Both the position numbers and the translations under genes were made by a program. A stretch of DNA of 64,000 nucleotides from Aquatica leii (Eukaryota > Arthropoda > Insecta > Coleoptera > Lampyridae), in assembly GCA_035610365.1 (NCBI GenBank), contig CM069435.1, positions 12,947,123-13,011,122 of the forward strand. The letters are read 5' to 3'. Positions 11,735 to 23,280 of this stretch are shown here, piece by piece. Position 1 is the stretch's first letter. Each line of letters begins with the position of its first letter. Under the pieces are notes generated by a model. That model had not been told where the DNA came from. It was given only the letters and a program-made list of their open reading frames with translations, and did not search any database.

Positions 11735-12480
11735 CAAAAAGTTATACAAACTACATTTAACTTTATCTAACAAATTAGAACACTCGATATGGGTAAAAAT
11801 AGACGCTATCACTACGATACAAACAAATAATATCTACGTACAATCAAAAATGGAGCTAAATAAGGAATACAAGCGATTACATCCTTCACAGACTAAGAAA
11901 ACGTTAGACGACCATAAAGTAATTGTCAATCTAACAAATACAGTTTTGGATGAACATACCACATCCTTGTTAAACTGTGCTGTTACGCTTAAGACAACAA
12001 TCATATAAGAGATAGTATGTGGAGTAGAAGCTGCAATACGCTCTCTACCTTTGGAGATCTCTGAAACTATTCGACAAGCTGTCTGCAACATTGTAGGAAA
12101 AGCAAAACATTAACAGACTGGACAGAGAAGCAGCTATGCGGTTACGTGAGTACAAGGACATTTTAGTACTGAGAGCTAATAGAAGAAACGCTACAGTCGT
12201 TATGAACATACAAGATTACAACGACAAAATGACGAACTTACTCTTGGAAGATTGCTACAAACGTCTACAGAGAAATCCTTTCAACTTTTGATGCACTAAA
12301 GTAAACTCCGCCATCAAAAACTATACTACTACAGAAACAAGCTTTGATTGTCAAAAAAAGTGTTGCTTTTGCTCAAGGACAGAATTACTGAAAAGGAGGA
12401 GAAAGCAGAGGAGGATGTAGACCCACTATACCACCCAAACTTGCCTGGTACAAGTTCGCCACAAGAGGGATAGGTTAAGT
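11735..12480 (+). pseudogene. Penelope-like element, RT N-terminal region
   Basis: Translation matches the conserved start of the PLE RT: KLYKLHLTLSNKLEHSIW, then VIVNLTNTVLDEHTTSLL, VCGVEAAIRSLPLEISETIR, and finally a TVVMNIQDYNDKM-like segment (about 12190-12250). The RT palm is absent. At least one internal stop (about 12010) and several frame changes are present. It is head-to-head with the minus-strand PLE piece at 11080-11690, although the two need not be one insertion. Confidence 0.78.
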
Positions 12481-12584
12481 AAGGAAATGTTGCAAGTAGA
12501 TAGTATAATCTTACAAGATCAATAGGGTGGGCTATGAGAGCACGTAGTTCCGTGAGGCACCTGCCTTACGACTTATCCTCGCTT

Positions 12585-13170
12585 CTACGTTAATACAGGG
12601 TCGGTAAAAAGAGGATCTGCATATGGTTCGATACCGTTAACTTTGAACCTCTTAATTACATTACTTGGTACAAGTGCTCGGGGTAAAGCTTCTCTTGCTA
12701 GTCCCGGCATGTCATATATCGTCATAGATTTACCAGCATTATTTCTCATCCATGAGTCCTGTTCACAAGTCATGAACTTTTTCAGTGGGCCATAAACTGA
12801 CCGATCAAGAGGTTGTAACCGGTGCCAATAATGGGGTGGAAATGATAATAATACTACTGCATTTTTTTGGCATATTCTATAATTTTGTAACCTAATGGGA
12901 TTCATGATTGTCCATGATCAGTAATATTGGTTTCTCTTTACATGGTCGAACATGGCAAACAATGTGCTTTGTAAAAACGTAAAACTCGTCAGCAGTCATT
13001 CAACCCGAACCATTGCCTGCCCCAATATATCCTGGTGGCCCATCTCGTATAAAATTTTTCTGGAATTTCTTTCGAGGAAATAAAAACATTAGTCGAACAT
13101 GGTTTCCAATCGCATTATAACTACACACAATGTGACAAGAACGCCTCTATCTGGTCTAGTCTAGTCTAGA
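12585..13170 (-). pseudogene. pogo-like transposase remnant, family A, second copy
   Basis: Same family as 6120-7380, opposite strand. Minus-strand frames show GPPGYIGAGNGSGW, the second catalytic aspartate in LLIMDNHESH, and the third in PPHYWHRLQPLDRSVYGPLK. They continue with CEQDSWMRNNAGKSMTIYD and a C-terminal stretch ending at PVLT. The first copy lacks the third-aspartate block but keeps the first; this copy lacks the N-terminal HTH and the first aspartate. The two are therefore complementary deletion derivatives of one family. Confidence 0.85.
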
Positions 13171-13189
13171 AATTGTGGACACTGTAACA

Positions 13190-13680
13190 GTGATGTCCGC
13201 GTAGGCAAAATGTCGCAGTCTGCTGGTAGTTCTGTGCTAAGCAAGTCGTTTACAACCAGATTCTACAAAGTCAGCTCGAAAACCGAGCCTTGTGGACACC
13301 CCTTCGTCAGTCGTTTGGCATAAACAGAATGGGATACGTTATAGGAATAAGTTATCGATCTGTTAGATAAATAACTACAAATGACGCGCGTGGCGCCAGC
13401 AGGTACTCTCTTAACGACGAGAGCTCCTATTATTGAGGGCCACCATATGTCAAAGAAAATTGCTAGTCTATGCTTGGTGACGTTCGATCGTATATTGCTC
13501 ATTAATCTACGTGCGTCGTCAGTCGTTGTTTTGCATGGAACAAAGCCATATTGACTGGGTTGGAAAAGAATTTGTAGAGGAATGACTTTCAGATGGTCTT
13601 TAAGGATTCAATAGCAATTTGCTTTGCCTTTAGAACCAAAGCGGAACTGAACTTTCAAGTATTGATTGGCAAGATGAAGC
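13190..13680 (-). pseudogene. R1-like non-LTR reverse transcriptase fragment
   Basis: On the minus strand RT landmarks are SQYGFVPCKTTTDDA, then IFFDIWWPSIIGAL (block with the first catalytic aspartate), SYLSNRSITYSYN, and RLTKGCPQGSVF. Near 13200-13260 a frameshift disrupts the expected YADD region. The order and spacing fit an R1-clade non-LTR element. An ORF1-like segment of the same element lies directly upstream, but the intervening endonuclease is missing, so a large internal deletion joined them near 13680. Confidence 0.78.
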
Positions 13681-13683
13681 ACT

Positions 13684-14236
13684 TCATCGGAGGCGCTGGA
13701 AAATAATGACTTCTTTCGCCTTCTTAGGAGACAGGTTACAAGGAACGTCAAAGGATGCGGGGCAACGACTTGCCTTCAGGCATAACCACAAGGTCAGCTT
13801 CATCAGGTTTGGGAAAAATAACGACAGTCGATCTAGAAACATGAGCCACTGATTTACTAGACGGTACTTTAACCTTCTCAACAATTTTGGTGCTTGACGC
13901 TTGCGCATAGAAGAGTTGGGCAGGAAGTGCAGGAACGACGGTTGTGGAGAGCTTTTTAGTAACAGATTGCAAAGCTGTTTAGACACCAGCAAAGGCAAAG
14001 TCAGTTTACTGCGTTACGCGACGGGATACAATAGATTTCGGAAAAGTCGTTTGAAGCCTGTTAACAATATCAATCATTTTTGATTGCTTAGAAAGAATAA
14101 TCTTGTAGGCAGATATTACTTTAGCATGGCGCAGGATATCGGAGTCGAAGGATTCTTCAATGCTGTCTGTCAGCGTATCGTCAATGATATTATCGTCGTC
14201 TTCACGAAGTTTGAAAGAGGCTGCTTCACCGTCCAT
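13684..14236 (-). pseudogene. R1-like element ORF1 fragment
   Basis: The ORF at 14006-14236 begins MDGEAASFKLREDDDNIIDD and is acidic and helical. After a frame change it continues with a basic/proline region (KVKVPSSKSVAHVSRSTVVI) and FPKPDEADLVVMPEGK, similar to the segment before the RNA-binding knuckles in R1-type ORF1 proteins. No CCHC knuckles remain. Assignment rests mainly on position directly upstream of the R1-like RT piece. Confidence 0.55.
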
Positions 14237-14639
14237 GACGGAGGAGGCTGAGGGAGTGGGGGAGGTAGAGCGCTACAGCGCTGCGCTCGTAGAGAGCCGG
14301 TTGAAAAATAGACTGGCTACCTGATACCTTTTACTTCAAGTTGGCAAGATTTAAACCTAAACCCTACGAAGTTAAAATAAAAATATCATACTTTGATCCG
14401 TTCCAGTTTTAAAACAGGCGATCCAACTAAGTTAAGATTTTCAGATAAGTTTTTTTTATAACATCCATGGTAAGTTTACAATCCGTTTAAATACAAACAA
14501 TCAGTAAATGACTTAACAATTGATAAAGATTGACATAGTAGGAGATAGTCCACTGGCTTGCTCCTGTAAGACCTTAATATAATAATAAGTACTAATTATA
14601 TTAAAGTTTAACTACATTGACTACACTAACGGATCGAAT

Positions 14640-15261
14640 CTTTTTAGTATTTTAACAGTTGGTACATTGAGTAGCGCTCTAGCTAGCACGTTGGGATGTT
14701 TGGAGCCGATTGTTGTATTTAGCATTAAGAATTTAAACTTCACTTTTCACTGTTTCAGCATAAAGATCATGGAGTATCACTAAATTTGGGACAAACTACG
14801 CGACATCCACAATTGAACTCAGCACTTTTGATTGAAATCTTTGAAGTATGGAGATATTTGATTCACTAGCTGAGCCCCACAACTGTATTCCGTATGTTCA
14901 TACTGGCTTCAAGATTGTTTTGTATATAACGTTTTGTTTTCTAATGACATCTGGGGTTTGTGTCCTATTAGCCAGAAACTTTAGAAAATTAAATACCAAG
15001 TTGTTTACGTTTAGTAAAGATGTGCGTACCCCATGTGAGTCGCCTGTGCATGCCCAGAATTGTTACAGTAGTAATATGGGTTGACTTCGTTTCGTTAACT
15101 TTTATGCGCCAGTGTCTAAGCCAATTTTGAATTTCATTTAGATGCTTTTGCAAGTTTTGAAAGGCAATTCTAGGATTTTTGCTTGAGGCTAAAATAGTTG
15201 TGTCGTCAGTGGAGGTGGTGATCGAGGTTAATCTAGTTTTTGGCAAATCTGCTGTATACAA
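14640..15261 (-). pseudogene. Jockey-like RT C-terminal part
   Basis: Translation gives TTSTDDTTILASSKNP, the damaged FADDTAILAS box, then LQKHLNEIQNWLRHWRIKVN and a TWGTHIFTKRKQLGI thumb segment. A frame change leads into VWTYGIQLWGSASESNI and IVDVA-type sequence, the conserved C-terminus. The ORF boundary at 15261 is probably not biological; an internal deletion separates it from the linker at 15.36 kb. Confidence 0.84.
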
Positions 15262-15329
15262 TAATCATTTTTTTGACTTTATCCAATTTGAACTTTTTTT
15301 ATCGGAAGATCCATTTGAAATGGCGCTTC

Positions 15330-16610
15330 AAGCATTTTCTGAATCTGTGCTTCTTCCTCAGTTGTGAGTTGTGAAGGGAACGGTGCAAACACATTGACCA
15401 GATATTTAGCGAAGGCATTCGTTTTTTCGTTGTTGTCCCTTGCCCAGGTGTTGGTCACTTTTACGAATGGGCGGTATTCGCTCTTGTGGCTGATTCAATC
15501 TTTTTGTCGCTTTCCATAAGGAGTAATCATTTGCTTCTGTTGCAGAAAGGCCGGCTAGATATTCTTGGATTTTACGATTTTTGTTATTACTCAATAATAC
15601 TTTAACTTGCTTTGTGCCTTGATTTAGTTTTCTTTTATCCTCCGGGGCTCTTATAGTTTGCCATCATCTCCTTAGTCTATGCTTTTCCGTTATAATTTCT
15701 TTTATGTAAGAGGAACACGGTTTAGTGTTTGATTTTATATTGGTATCTGAAGTCGCTTTCCATGATGCTTGTTGGATAGAGCGGTTGATAATTTCTATTG
15801 CTTCATCTATTTTGTCTGGTGTTTTTAGCGGTAAGTTTAATGGAAGGTTTTTGTTTACCTCATTCCGAAGATTTCTCAGTCTGTTGTTTCATTGTGAAGC
15901 TTGGGGGGAGTGCTGTTATAAATTATTTGTGTACTAACATTAGATAGTAATAGTGAGTGGTCAGAAGACAGTTCGGAGCAGGACTTAATTTCTAGACAAT
16001 TTCTCGAAATGCCTTTGGTTACACAAAAATCTATGGCGTCAGAAATCTTGGTCACATCTGAGGATCAATATGTAGGTTCCCCAGTGGGTAGGTGATGTAG
16101 GTTACTGTTTCTTATTGCTTGAAATAGTTGACGTCTCCTAGATGTGATAGGGCTCGATCGCCATAAGGGGTGCTATGTATTATAGTCACTTCCTGCATTC
16201 AAGCGTTTGAGAAAACAGCTTAAACTGATATTCTTTGATTATCGGTTTAGGTTGACACTAGACGGCAGAAATGAGTGGAGGACCCTTCTAGTCTTCTATC
16301 GCAACGCTAGTGGCTTAGAGATGCTTTAACTATATTTGCTTAGATCGTAATGTTTGATACTATTTTTAATAATAATAGCAGTACCTCCATGGTTTGTTCC
16401 ATCTGGATGTTTTGTATTGTATATGATGTAATTAAGGATTTTTATGTAGCTTCTGTCTGTCAGATGTGATTCAGAGATCAGCATTAAGTCGATATTATGT
16501 ACACCTAAAAAGTTTGTGGTCTCTAGGATATAGTTTGTTAAGCCATTAGCGTTCCAGACTACAATTTTTAATTTGTTTAGAGCCGTTATGGGAGCTTAGC
16601 GACAACAGAG
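15330..16610 (-). pseudogene. Jockey-like endonuclease and RT linker
   Basis: Near 16600 the ORF2 N-terminus reads KIVVWNANGL, the start of an APE-type endonuclease, followed by DLMLISESHLTDRSYIKILN and TNHGGTAIIIKN. Further on, the linker reads EYLAGLSATEANDYSLWKAT and QERIPPIRKSDQ, the segment that normally precedes the RT. The endonuclease nicks target DNA to prime reverse transcription. Several stops are present. Confidence 0.82.
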
Positions 16611-16767
16611 GTGAGCAGGAATTTTTGTTAACATAGTTTCTAGGCTATTGCTTGACAATTTGTAACCTGCGTTGGAATTTAGCAGTGAATCTTTTATGTA
16701 AGGCCCCGTAATTAGATTCATCTGGCTGAATTTTCTGTTTTCTGTTTTTTTTCCGATTGATTAGTTC
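16600..16767 (-). pseudogene. Jockey-like ORF1, C-terminal end
   Basis: It reads LLNSNAGYKLSSNSLETMLT and ends at a stop just before the ORF2 endonuclease. Upstream it includes QSEKKQKTENSA. When the insertion 16768-18539 is ignored, this joins in frame to HAKDGT at the other side, which supports a single interrupted ORF1. Confidence 0.72.
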
Positions 16768-18539
16768 GATGTTAGCATCGAAAACGTTTCGCTCGGTATT
16801 TTATTACGTTTGATATAAGTTTATTTGTATTTCATAGTTATTTTACAATTATTACTGGTATTTTTTTTAAATGCATAAAGTTCCGTGGTTTTGATTTTGT
16901 TTTAGTGTTTTACTTGTTTATCTCAGTAAAATAACAATGCTATATAATTTACGACTTCCTTTTCGGAATGTAATTTGATCAATTTTTCTTGGTATCTAAA
17001 TCTTTGTTTATGTTGAATTCTTTTACAAACGCGATTGCGAACAACCTGATAATTTAGCGAAGTGAGCGTTTTCTGTGGGAAGACTTTCTTTCTTTCGAAG
17101 GCCTACGTGACAAGACGCACTTGGCCATTATATTTTTCATCTTTGTTAATTTACTTGGTTTAGTGTTGCATCTTTTACAAAGATTTTACGGCGCAAGTTT
17201 GTGAATTAAGTGGGATTACGAGGTGTTAAAAGAAGTAAAATTTTGTTTTTGGGAATCAATTTTTGGTCGCGATTAAGAATACCGGGTACCGGAATGTAGT
17301 CAAGTGTTCGGGGTGTTTTTACCCTACCGTTAGACAATACCGCGGAAGTTAAACAAATGGTGCCGTGAAAATTGAGTGGTGTGATGGCAAATAGTAATTT
17401 TCCAAATTCGCAATTTTATGGTTTAAGGAACTTCATGGTATCCATAATAAAACTCACGTTCGAGTTGGATTTATTTTCGATGTTGTGTGTGAAAAATCCT
17501 GTCTTCGCTTTTGTGCGGCTTTAAATTGAATAGTGAAATAAATTTTCCGAGGGAATTCTATTGTTTGGGGGTCCCACCGAGCTTGTATTCGACTACAGAA
17601 CACCTAGACCGACCCGGGTTCAATCTAAAGTCGTAGCTTCTGGAACCGCTGTGGCCCGCAGTTCACCTGGAGTAAACAACTGAGTTAAGGTATTTATCGA
17701 ATTTGTTATTACCGTGAAGTGAACCGCGATTGATATGAGTTAAAAGCTTTGATTTGAGCCGATTAAATTACGGCTAACGTTAAATATTTCAAGAAACACT
17801 TGAAGGTGTTTGCGTGAAGTTCGATTTAATTAATTAATTTTGTTTTGTGTATGTAAAAGTAAATCTCATTCATGCATAAAAGATAATGTAACGAAATGTA
17901 ACATATAATTTGTTTAAACGTTTAGTTCGAAGCAAAGTTTCGGACGTATATTTTATAACTTGTGTATCTTTATTTTATTTGAATTTGTTGATTAAGTATG
18001 CGGTAAAGGCCTTGAAGTTTATTTTTATTGTGTTGTATTGAAAACGAGTTAACGCTATTATTATTATTATTTTTTTTATATATATTAATTTTGTATTCAG
18101 TTTGTTAATTTTTTTTGCCTTGCTTATTATTATTTCATTTATTTTTTTTTTTTTATTATTCGAATTTGTTTGGTATTTATTATTTATTTTTAATATTTAG
18201 TCAATAAATGTTAAATTGTTAAACTGTAAAGAGCTTTTATTCATTCAGCTGCCGCGTACGTAAATTTTTAAGTGTATTTCAGAATTTAGCTAGTTACAAC
18301 TCGAGGTAAGTTCCGGGGTTGTAACCAACCAGATGAGCTTTTGGGTTATCAGGGGTCCGGAAGCTACAATCATCGTGTCCTTGATTGGCGCCCTAACCGA
18401 TTTTGAGTTTTTACCGTTTTATTTCGATTTTATGTCAATCTCGTTTCCAAGTTATCATGGAATTTTAAAATATAACCCACCCCGTCTCCACTGAGCAGCG
18501 GCACCCATCATTTGTGTTACCTCATTTCAGGCAGTGACA
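16768..18539. mobile_element. 1.77-kb insertion in Jockey ORF1, class uncertain (LTR-like)
   Basis: The sequence tagttc occurs at both edges (16762-16767 and 18540-18545), extendable to 8 bp with one mismatch. With the extended form the insert begins TGTTA and ends TGACA. Removing it restores the ORF1 reading frame over the junction. Inside are AT-rich tracts, an AATAAATG polyadenylation-like string near 18205 and TGGCGCCCTAACC near 18386, which resembles an LTR-retroelement primer-binding site. No ORF of note. It could be an LTR plus a remnant of internal sequence, but class is unproved. Confidence 0.55.
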
Positions 18540-19430
18540 TAGTTCCATCTTTTGCATGTAACAAATTGTTGAGAGGAAACGAAAGCTTAACTACTTTGAC
18601 ATTTTTTTGACTCAGTAATTGACTGTTGCTACTAGCAATCTGGGAGTAAGTGTATCGAGGCTGCCAAAGTGTTGTATTAGGATTATATGTTGGTTACCGG
18701 TACAGGTGTTTTCTTTTCCCTTAGGACAGAAAATCTGATTTTTTGTAGTTTCTTATATATCCTACGTCCTTTGTAATTTGCGGGGTGGTTTTCTCCACAG
18801 TAGGTGCATTATACGTCGTTGTTGCGTTCTTATATGGAACACTGGAATGTTGCATGATTTCGGGTACATTTAACACAACGTGGGTTTCTGTAACAGAACT
18901 TCGTATGGCCACAGCGCTGGCAATTCATGCACTGTGGCATTTCGCGTTTTGAGCGGGGTGGTTCAAATTTGACAATTGTATTTTTTTCCTTGAGAGTTTT
19001 TGTTGATAGCTTGATAGGCTTCTTTTGTATTTGCTTGTATCTTTACTTCATCATTATTTAAACATTTTTGAGTGTACTGGATTGGTTTTTAAGCAAGCCT
19101 ATCAGTGGCTGTATAAATTTTACACTGACTATAAAGAGGGATGGAGGTTTAATAACTTTAGTTGTAGTTTCCTGTTCATTGTTTGTTTGTTCCTAGTCTT
19201 CTAATTCCTTGTATTTGTTAGAAGTTTTGGGGGATTGATTTAGCCAGTCTTTCACGGTTGGTTGTTTTATTATTCGCATAAGACATTCTCGACTATCCTT
19301 TCTGGAACGTTTTTTGTATCTGTATTGTGACCTTACGGTGGTAAGTTTATCACTTATCATTTGATATTTCACACAGAGCACAAACCAAAATCTTTACTGT
19401 ACGAAATTCAATCGTAAATAAATGCAGATA
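18540..19430 (-). pseudogene. Jockey-like ORF1 with CCHC knuckles
   Basis: From about 19381 the basic N-terminal part (KKRSRKDSRECLMRI, NQSPKTSNKYKELED) leads to VIKPPSLFI and KFIQPLIGLL, the conserved domain of Jockey ORF1. Zinc knuckles follow at about 18800-18945: MPQCMNCQRCGHTKFCYRNP, then RCVKCTRNHATFQC. The protein would bind element RNA in a ribonucleoprotein. A third knuckle-like segment follows with CTYCGE-like residues degraded. Several frameshifts are present. Confidence 0.82.
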
Positions 19431-19945
19431 AGTGGAACATTCTTGAGAAGAGACAGGAATTAAAAAAAAGGTGCTGCAGAGCTTTTGATAGTAAACCGAC
19501 GATATGTCGCTTTTGGAGTGTATGTTCTCTGTTATGTTGGGGAGACTGGGGAGACTATAGACACGGGAGAGAGTGGACAGATTATGTGTCTATGTGTAGC
19601 GTACTGTCTTAATTGTTGATGTATTTTAAGCGAATAAAAAATCATTAATTATTTGTTGTTTTTGGTAAGTCTGATATAATAGTTTCGCATGTTTGTATAA
19701 ACTTTATCGGTCAAGAAAATAATTTATTTAAACTCATTTTTTGAAGTATAGTTTCAGAGTCATTTGAAAGTTAGGTTATAGTTTTGTAACACGTAAATAT
19801 TGGCAAGTTTAAAATTTATGGCGCTAAATTCAAAAAAAGTGCGCCGGGGGAGACAATGGATATGTGTCCACACTCTCTCCGGTATTTGTATTTATTCTGT
19901 ATATTTATGTTTTTCTGGAATTTTAGATTAAATAATCAAATAAAT

Positions 19946-21962
19946 ATGCCGAGGTACTATAAAAAGAAGAGTGAGAGAGAATTTGACCCGGATTCGCTAA
20001 ACCAAGCCGTAACTGACGTGTTGCAAATTAACTTGAGCATAAGAGAAAGTGATAAAAAAAATTAAGTTACAAAAAGCAGACTGTGCAATTACCTGAAGAA
20101 AGCAAAAGATAATGGTTTCGATAAAGTAGAGTTTAGGCCCAATTTCCGTAAACAAATATTTAGTGCCAATATGGAAACTGGTCTTCAGGTTTATTTATTA
20201 AAATGTTCTGCCATGTTTTATGGACTAACACCTAAGTTAGTCAGACGGCTAGCTTATGAAATAAAAAATTCGTTGGCTGTTCCAACAAAATGGGTGGAAA
20301 ATAAAAGCGCCACCGAGGATTAGTTTTGGGGCTTCATGTGCCGACATCCAAGGCTGTCTGTGAGAAAGCCAGAGGCCACAAGTCTCGCTAGAATGACGAG
20401 CTTTAATAAGACAACTGTCAGAGAGTTCCAAGATAAGCTGGATGTCGTCATTTCACGACATTCTTTCACATCTGAGAGAATTTTTAATTTGGACGAGCTA
20501 AAATACTTTGTTGCTAGTTAAGAAATCAAATAATTTATTTTTACCTTTACCAATCTGCTTTAGACTGGAGTTGCTACCGTCCAACAAGTGCAGAAAATTG
20601 TTGGTAAAAAAGGTGAATACCAAATAGGCCAGGTTACATGAAGAGAAAGAGGTGAGCTAATCACTGAGGTAGGAATTATTTGTGCTAATGGTAGTACTAT
20701 TCCACCTGTATAGATTTTTCCTCGACATCGATTTGACTCTAGCAGAATGATGAAAGGCATAACAGATAAAGGTCCATTAGGTTTAGTTTATCCCAGCGGC
20801 TGGATGAGCTGTGAAAACTTTATCAACGTTCTAGAACACGTCCAATGTTCTCTAGAAAAAAAGTGCTGTTATCGATAATCATGAATCGCATTTATCTCTA
20901 GACGCGGTTGACTTTTGTAGAGCGAATGGAATTAAAATTTTAACTCTTCCACCGCATACTTCAAATAAACTGCAGCCATTAGACCGCACCGTGTTTGGCC
21001 GTTTAAAGACTTTTTTCAACCAAGCGGCTGACTCCTGGATGATTTTGCATCCTGGAGAAACTATAAATATTTATGATCTTCCACTTATGTGCCTTCAGTC
21101 ATGGGATAGAGCAGCGACTCCTGTTATGATTAAATCTGGATTTCTGTGCACTGGAATCGTCTCATTTAATTTCAACATATTTTCGGATGAGGATTTCCTA
21201 TCTTCGTCTGTTGCCAGTTAATGAAGATCTTAAAAATATAGCTCCTGCACTTGCAGGTATTTCTCAATGCCATAATAAGTCACCAAAAGAACGGCGAAAT
21301 ACGTATAATCTCGATCAGCCATCTACGTCTGTAACATCAATTTCGAAAAAAAACGCCACCACCGATCTAACTTTAAGAAAAGTAAAAGAAGAAATATTTA
21401 TATTACCGGAGGAGATTAACCTTTTCCAAAGGCCGCTCCAAGGAATCAAAGTAGCAATCGAGGAAGAAAACGAAGGCGATGTATGAACGCCACAGATACC
21501 CTAGAGAAGCTGATACTAGAAGAAAAGAAGACACTCAAAGAAAGTAGGATGTCTGGGAAGAAAAGAAAAGAAGCCAAGAAGGAAGTATTTCAAGAAGAAT
21601 CCACAGATGATGAAGGTGAAGAAATTGTTTTGATTGTTAACTCATCAGATGATGTCTCTGATGAAGAAACGTCAGTCGAATGTGTTCCCAAAGGTGGATA
21701 CATTATCGCAAAAGTTTTTGTAAAATCGTCTGTCAGAAAATATGTCGCTGTTATTGACGAAAAACATTTTGACGGTTATGATGTTCGCTTTTTAAAGCGG
21801 AACATTCCTTCAAACAGGTTTCGTTTTTTGAATGAATCGTCAGCAGTTGTTATGTTTAATGAGGTCGTAATGGTTTTACCTGATCCCATTAAAGATTCTA
21901 GACCAAGTTTTAAGGATATGGTCTACTTTAACATAGATCTGACTGAACATAGTTTACAATAG
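19946..21962 (+). pseudogene. pogo-like transposase, family B
   Basis: The start MPRYYKKKSEREFDPDSLNQ is a psq-type HTH. The second DNA-binding (CENP-B/Tc5-like) region follows at about 20120-20400 (MFYGLTPKLVRRLAYEI, WFWGFMCRHPRLSVRKPEA). The first aspartate is in FNLDE at about 20486-20497, the second in DNHESHLSLD (about 20875), the third in LQPLDRTVFGRLK (about 20980). It ends with an acidic linker and a C-terminal domain at about 21680-21962 that is shared with family C. At least four frame breaks are present (near 20060, 20310, 20870, 21480). The catalytic residues themselves are intact. Confidence 0.87.
20498..20563 (+). other. Probable 66-bp intron inside the transposase catalytic motif
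   Basis: The frame stops after NLDE, then TGVATVQ resumes at 20564 following a pyrimidine-rich run and CTTTAG. Removing 20498-20563 gives NLDETGVATVQ, the standard motif around the first catalytic aspartate. The donor now reads CTAAAA rather than GTAAAA, so it may be mutated. Confidence 0.65.
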
Positions 21963-22157
21963 TGTAGTGTGAGATACTTTTTTATAGGTATCTTCATATA
22001 AATTGTATGTTACATAATATTTTGTTTAAAACCCAATAAATATTAATGTTTCCAGTTTCAATACTAATGTCCATAGTCTCTCTGGTATGTGTCCATTGTG
22101 TCCCAAGCCCGGCGAGATATTGGACAAAAATTTTTCCAATGTCTCCCCAGTCTCCCC

Positions 22158-23280
22158 TACTTATTTTCGAGCTCTTAACCTCTAGGTCGCATATTTTTTT
22201 AATAACATTTGCATGGACTGCTTATAAGTTTTTTATATCTATTTAAATGTTAAATTAATCTAGGTACTTAAAAAGCATATTCAGTTTTATACTCCACGGT
22301 AGGTTAAAAAAGTAGTTTTGGTTCTTATTTTGTAATTGTTTTTGTAGTTTTCATAATTAAATTGAGGTAAAAACTATAATATTTAAATTTATAGGTGTGA
22401 CAAAATAATTTTAACTAACAGAATTTTAATAGAGATTTGATTAATACGATAAGTAAACATGAGACTTTTGACTCACTAACCTTTGCATTTGCACAAATGA
22501 AAAAAGTAGCGTGTATTATTTAAGTTTCTAGAAATCATGCCTCAACGCATGTATGTATATATTTTTTAAATGAACCATTCAAAATCTAATTGAATTAATT
22601 TATTGTAATTCATTTTTAATTTAGTGAAAGGTGTCTTTTATTGATATACATTACAAAGTCAATTAAAAATATTAGTTTCTTCGCCGAAAGAAGTTTAAAA
22701 AAAATCGTTAATAAACATCTTTACAAAAACAATCTAAAAAAAATTGAGCAAACAAAAAATGTATAACAGAATTTAAAAGTACTGTAAGTAGTACTTACGA
22801 TATTGGAAAAAAATGATTTAATTTACGACAATATTATGTTCCAAGTGCGTAAGTACTGAAAGCTTGGTTTTAATAGCTAAATTTGCTTAATAATTAGTAT
22901 GATATCTATATGCTATAGTATAAGTATGTTGTTTAAATTTTCGAGGTAATGATTAATGATTACATCTATGAAGGTGAATAATTATGGGTTGTACCATATG
23001 TCAGGTTTGTGCTACTTTACATTATTGCCGCTTATTGCTTTCATATGTTCAAAATTGTATAGGTACCTAAGCAGTGGCCAGTTTTTTAGATCTGCTCTCT
23101 TTTCGGTCACTTGACAATTTACAAACACCAGAAATGTACTTTCACGGCTAGATCAGTTTTATTATTTTTATATATTACTATTCTTATTTAGAACGTTGTG
23201 TACAGGTTGTCTACAATCTTCTAATTTTTAGATAGCTTACCTTAGATTTGGCTTTTGTTAAAACTACATGGTAACTGTCT
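22158..23280. other. AT-rich gap
   Basis: No recognisable gene or transposon on either strand. Only short AT-rich ORFs and frequent stops. It lies between a pogo-like element and the 5'-truncated PLE. Confidence 0.6.

Larger units (their letters stand above)
14400..19430 (-). mobile_element. Jockey-like non-LTR retrotransposon with nested insertion
   Basis: Minus-strand order is ORF1 (18546-19430 plus 16600-16761), endonuclease (about 15960-16600), RT N-terminal linker (about 15360-15600) and RT C-terminus (14640-15261), then a 3' untranslated region to about 14400. The domain order and ORF1 knuckles are typical of Jockey. Most of the RT palm is deleted between about 15261 and 15330. ORF1 is interrupted by a separate 1.77-kb insertion. 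Confidence 0.85.
19539..22157 (+). mobile_element. pogo-like DNA transposon, family B
   Basis: Perfect 17-bp terminal inverted repeats, GGGGAGACTGGGGAGAC at 19539-19555 and its complement at 22141-22157. The right flank is TA and the left is TT, so the usual TA target duplication may have one mutated base. Between them is a colinear but broken transposase. Sub-terminal strings such as TATGTGTCCA recur near both ends. Confidence 0.9.
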
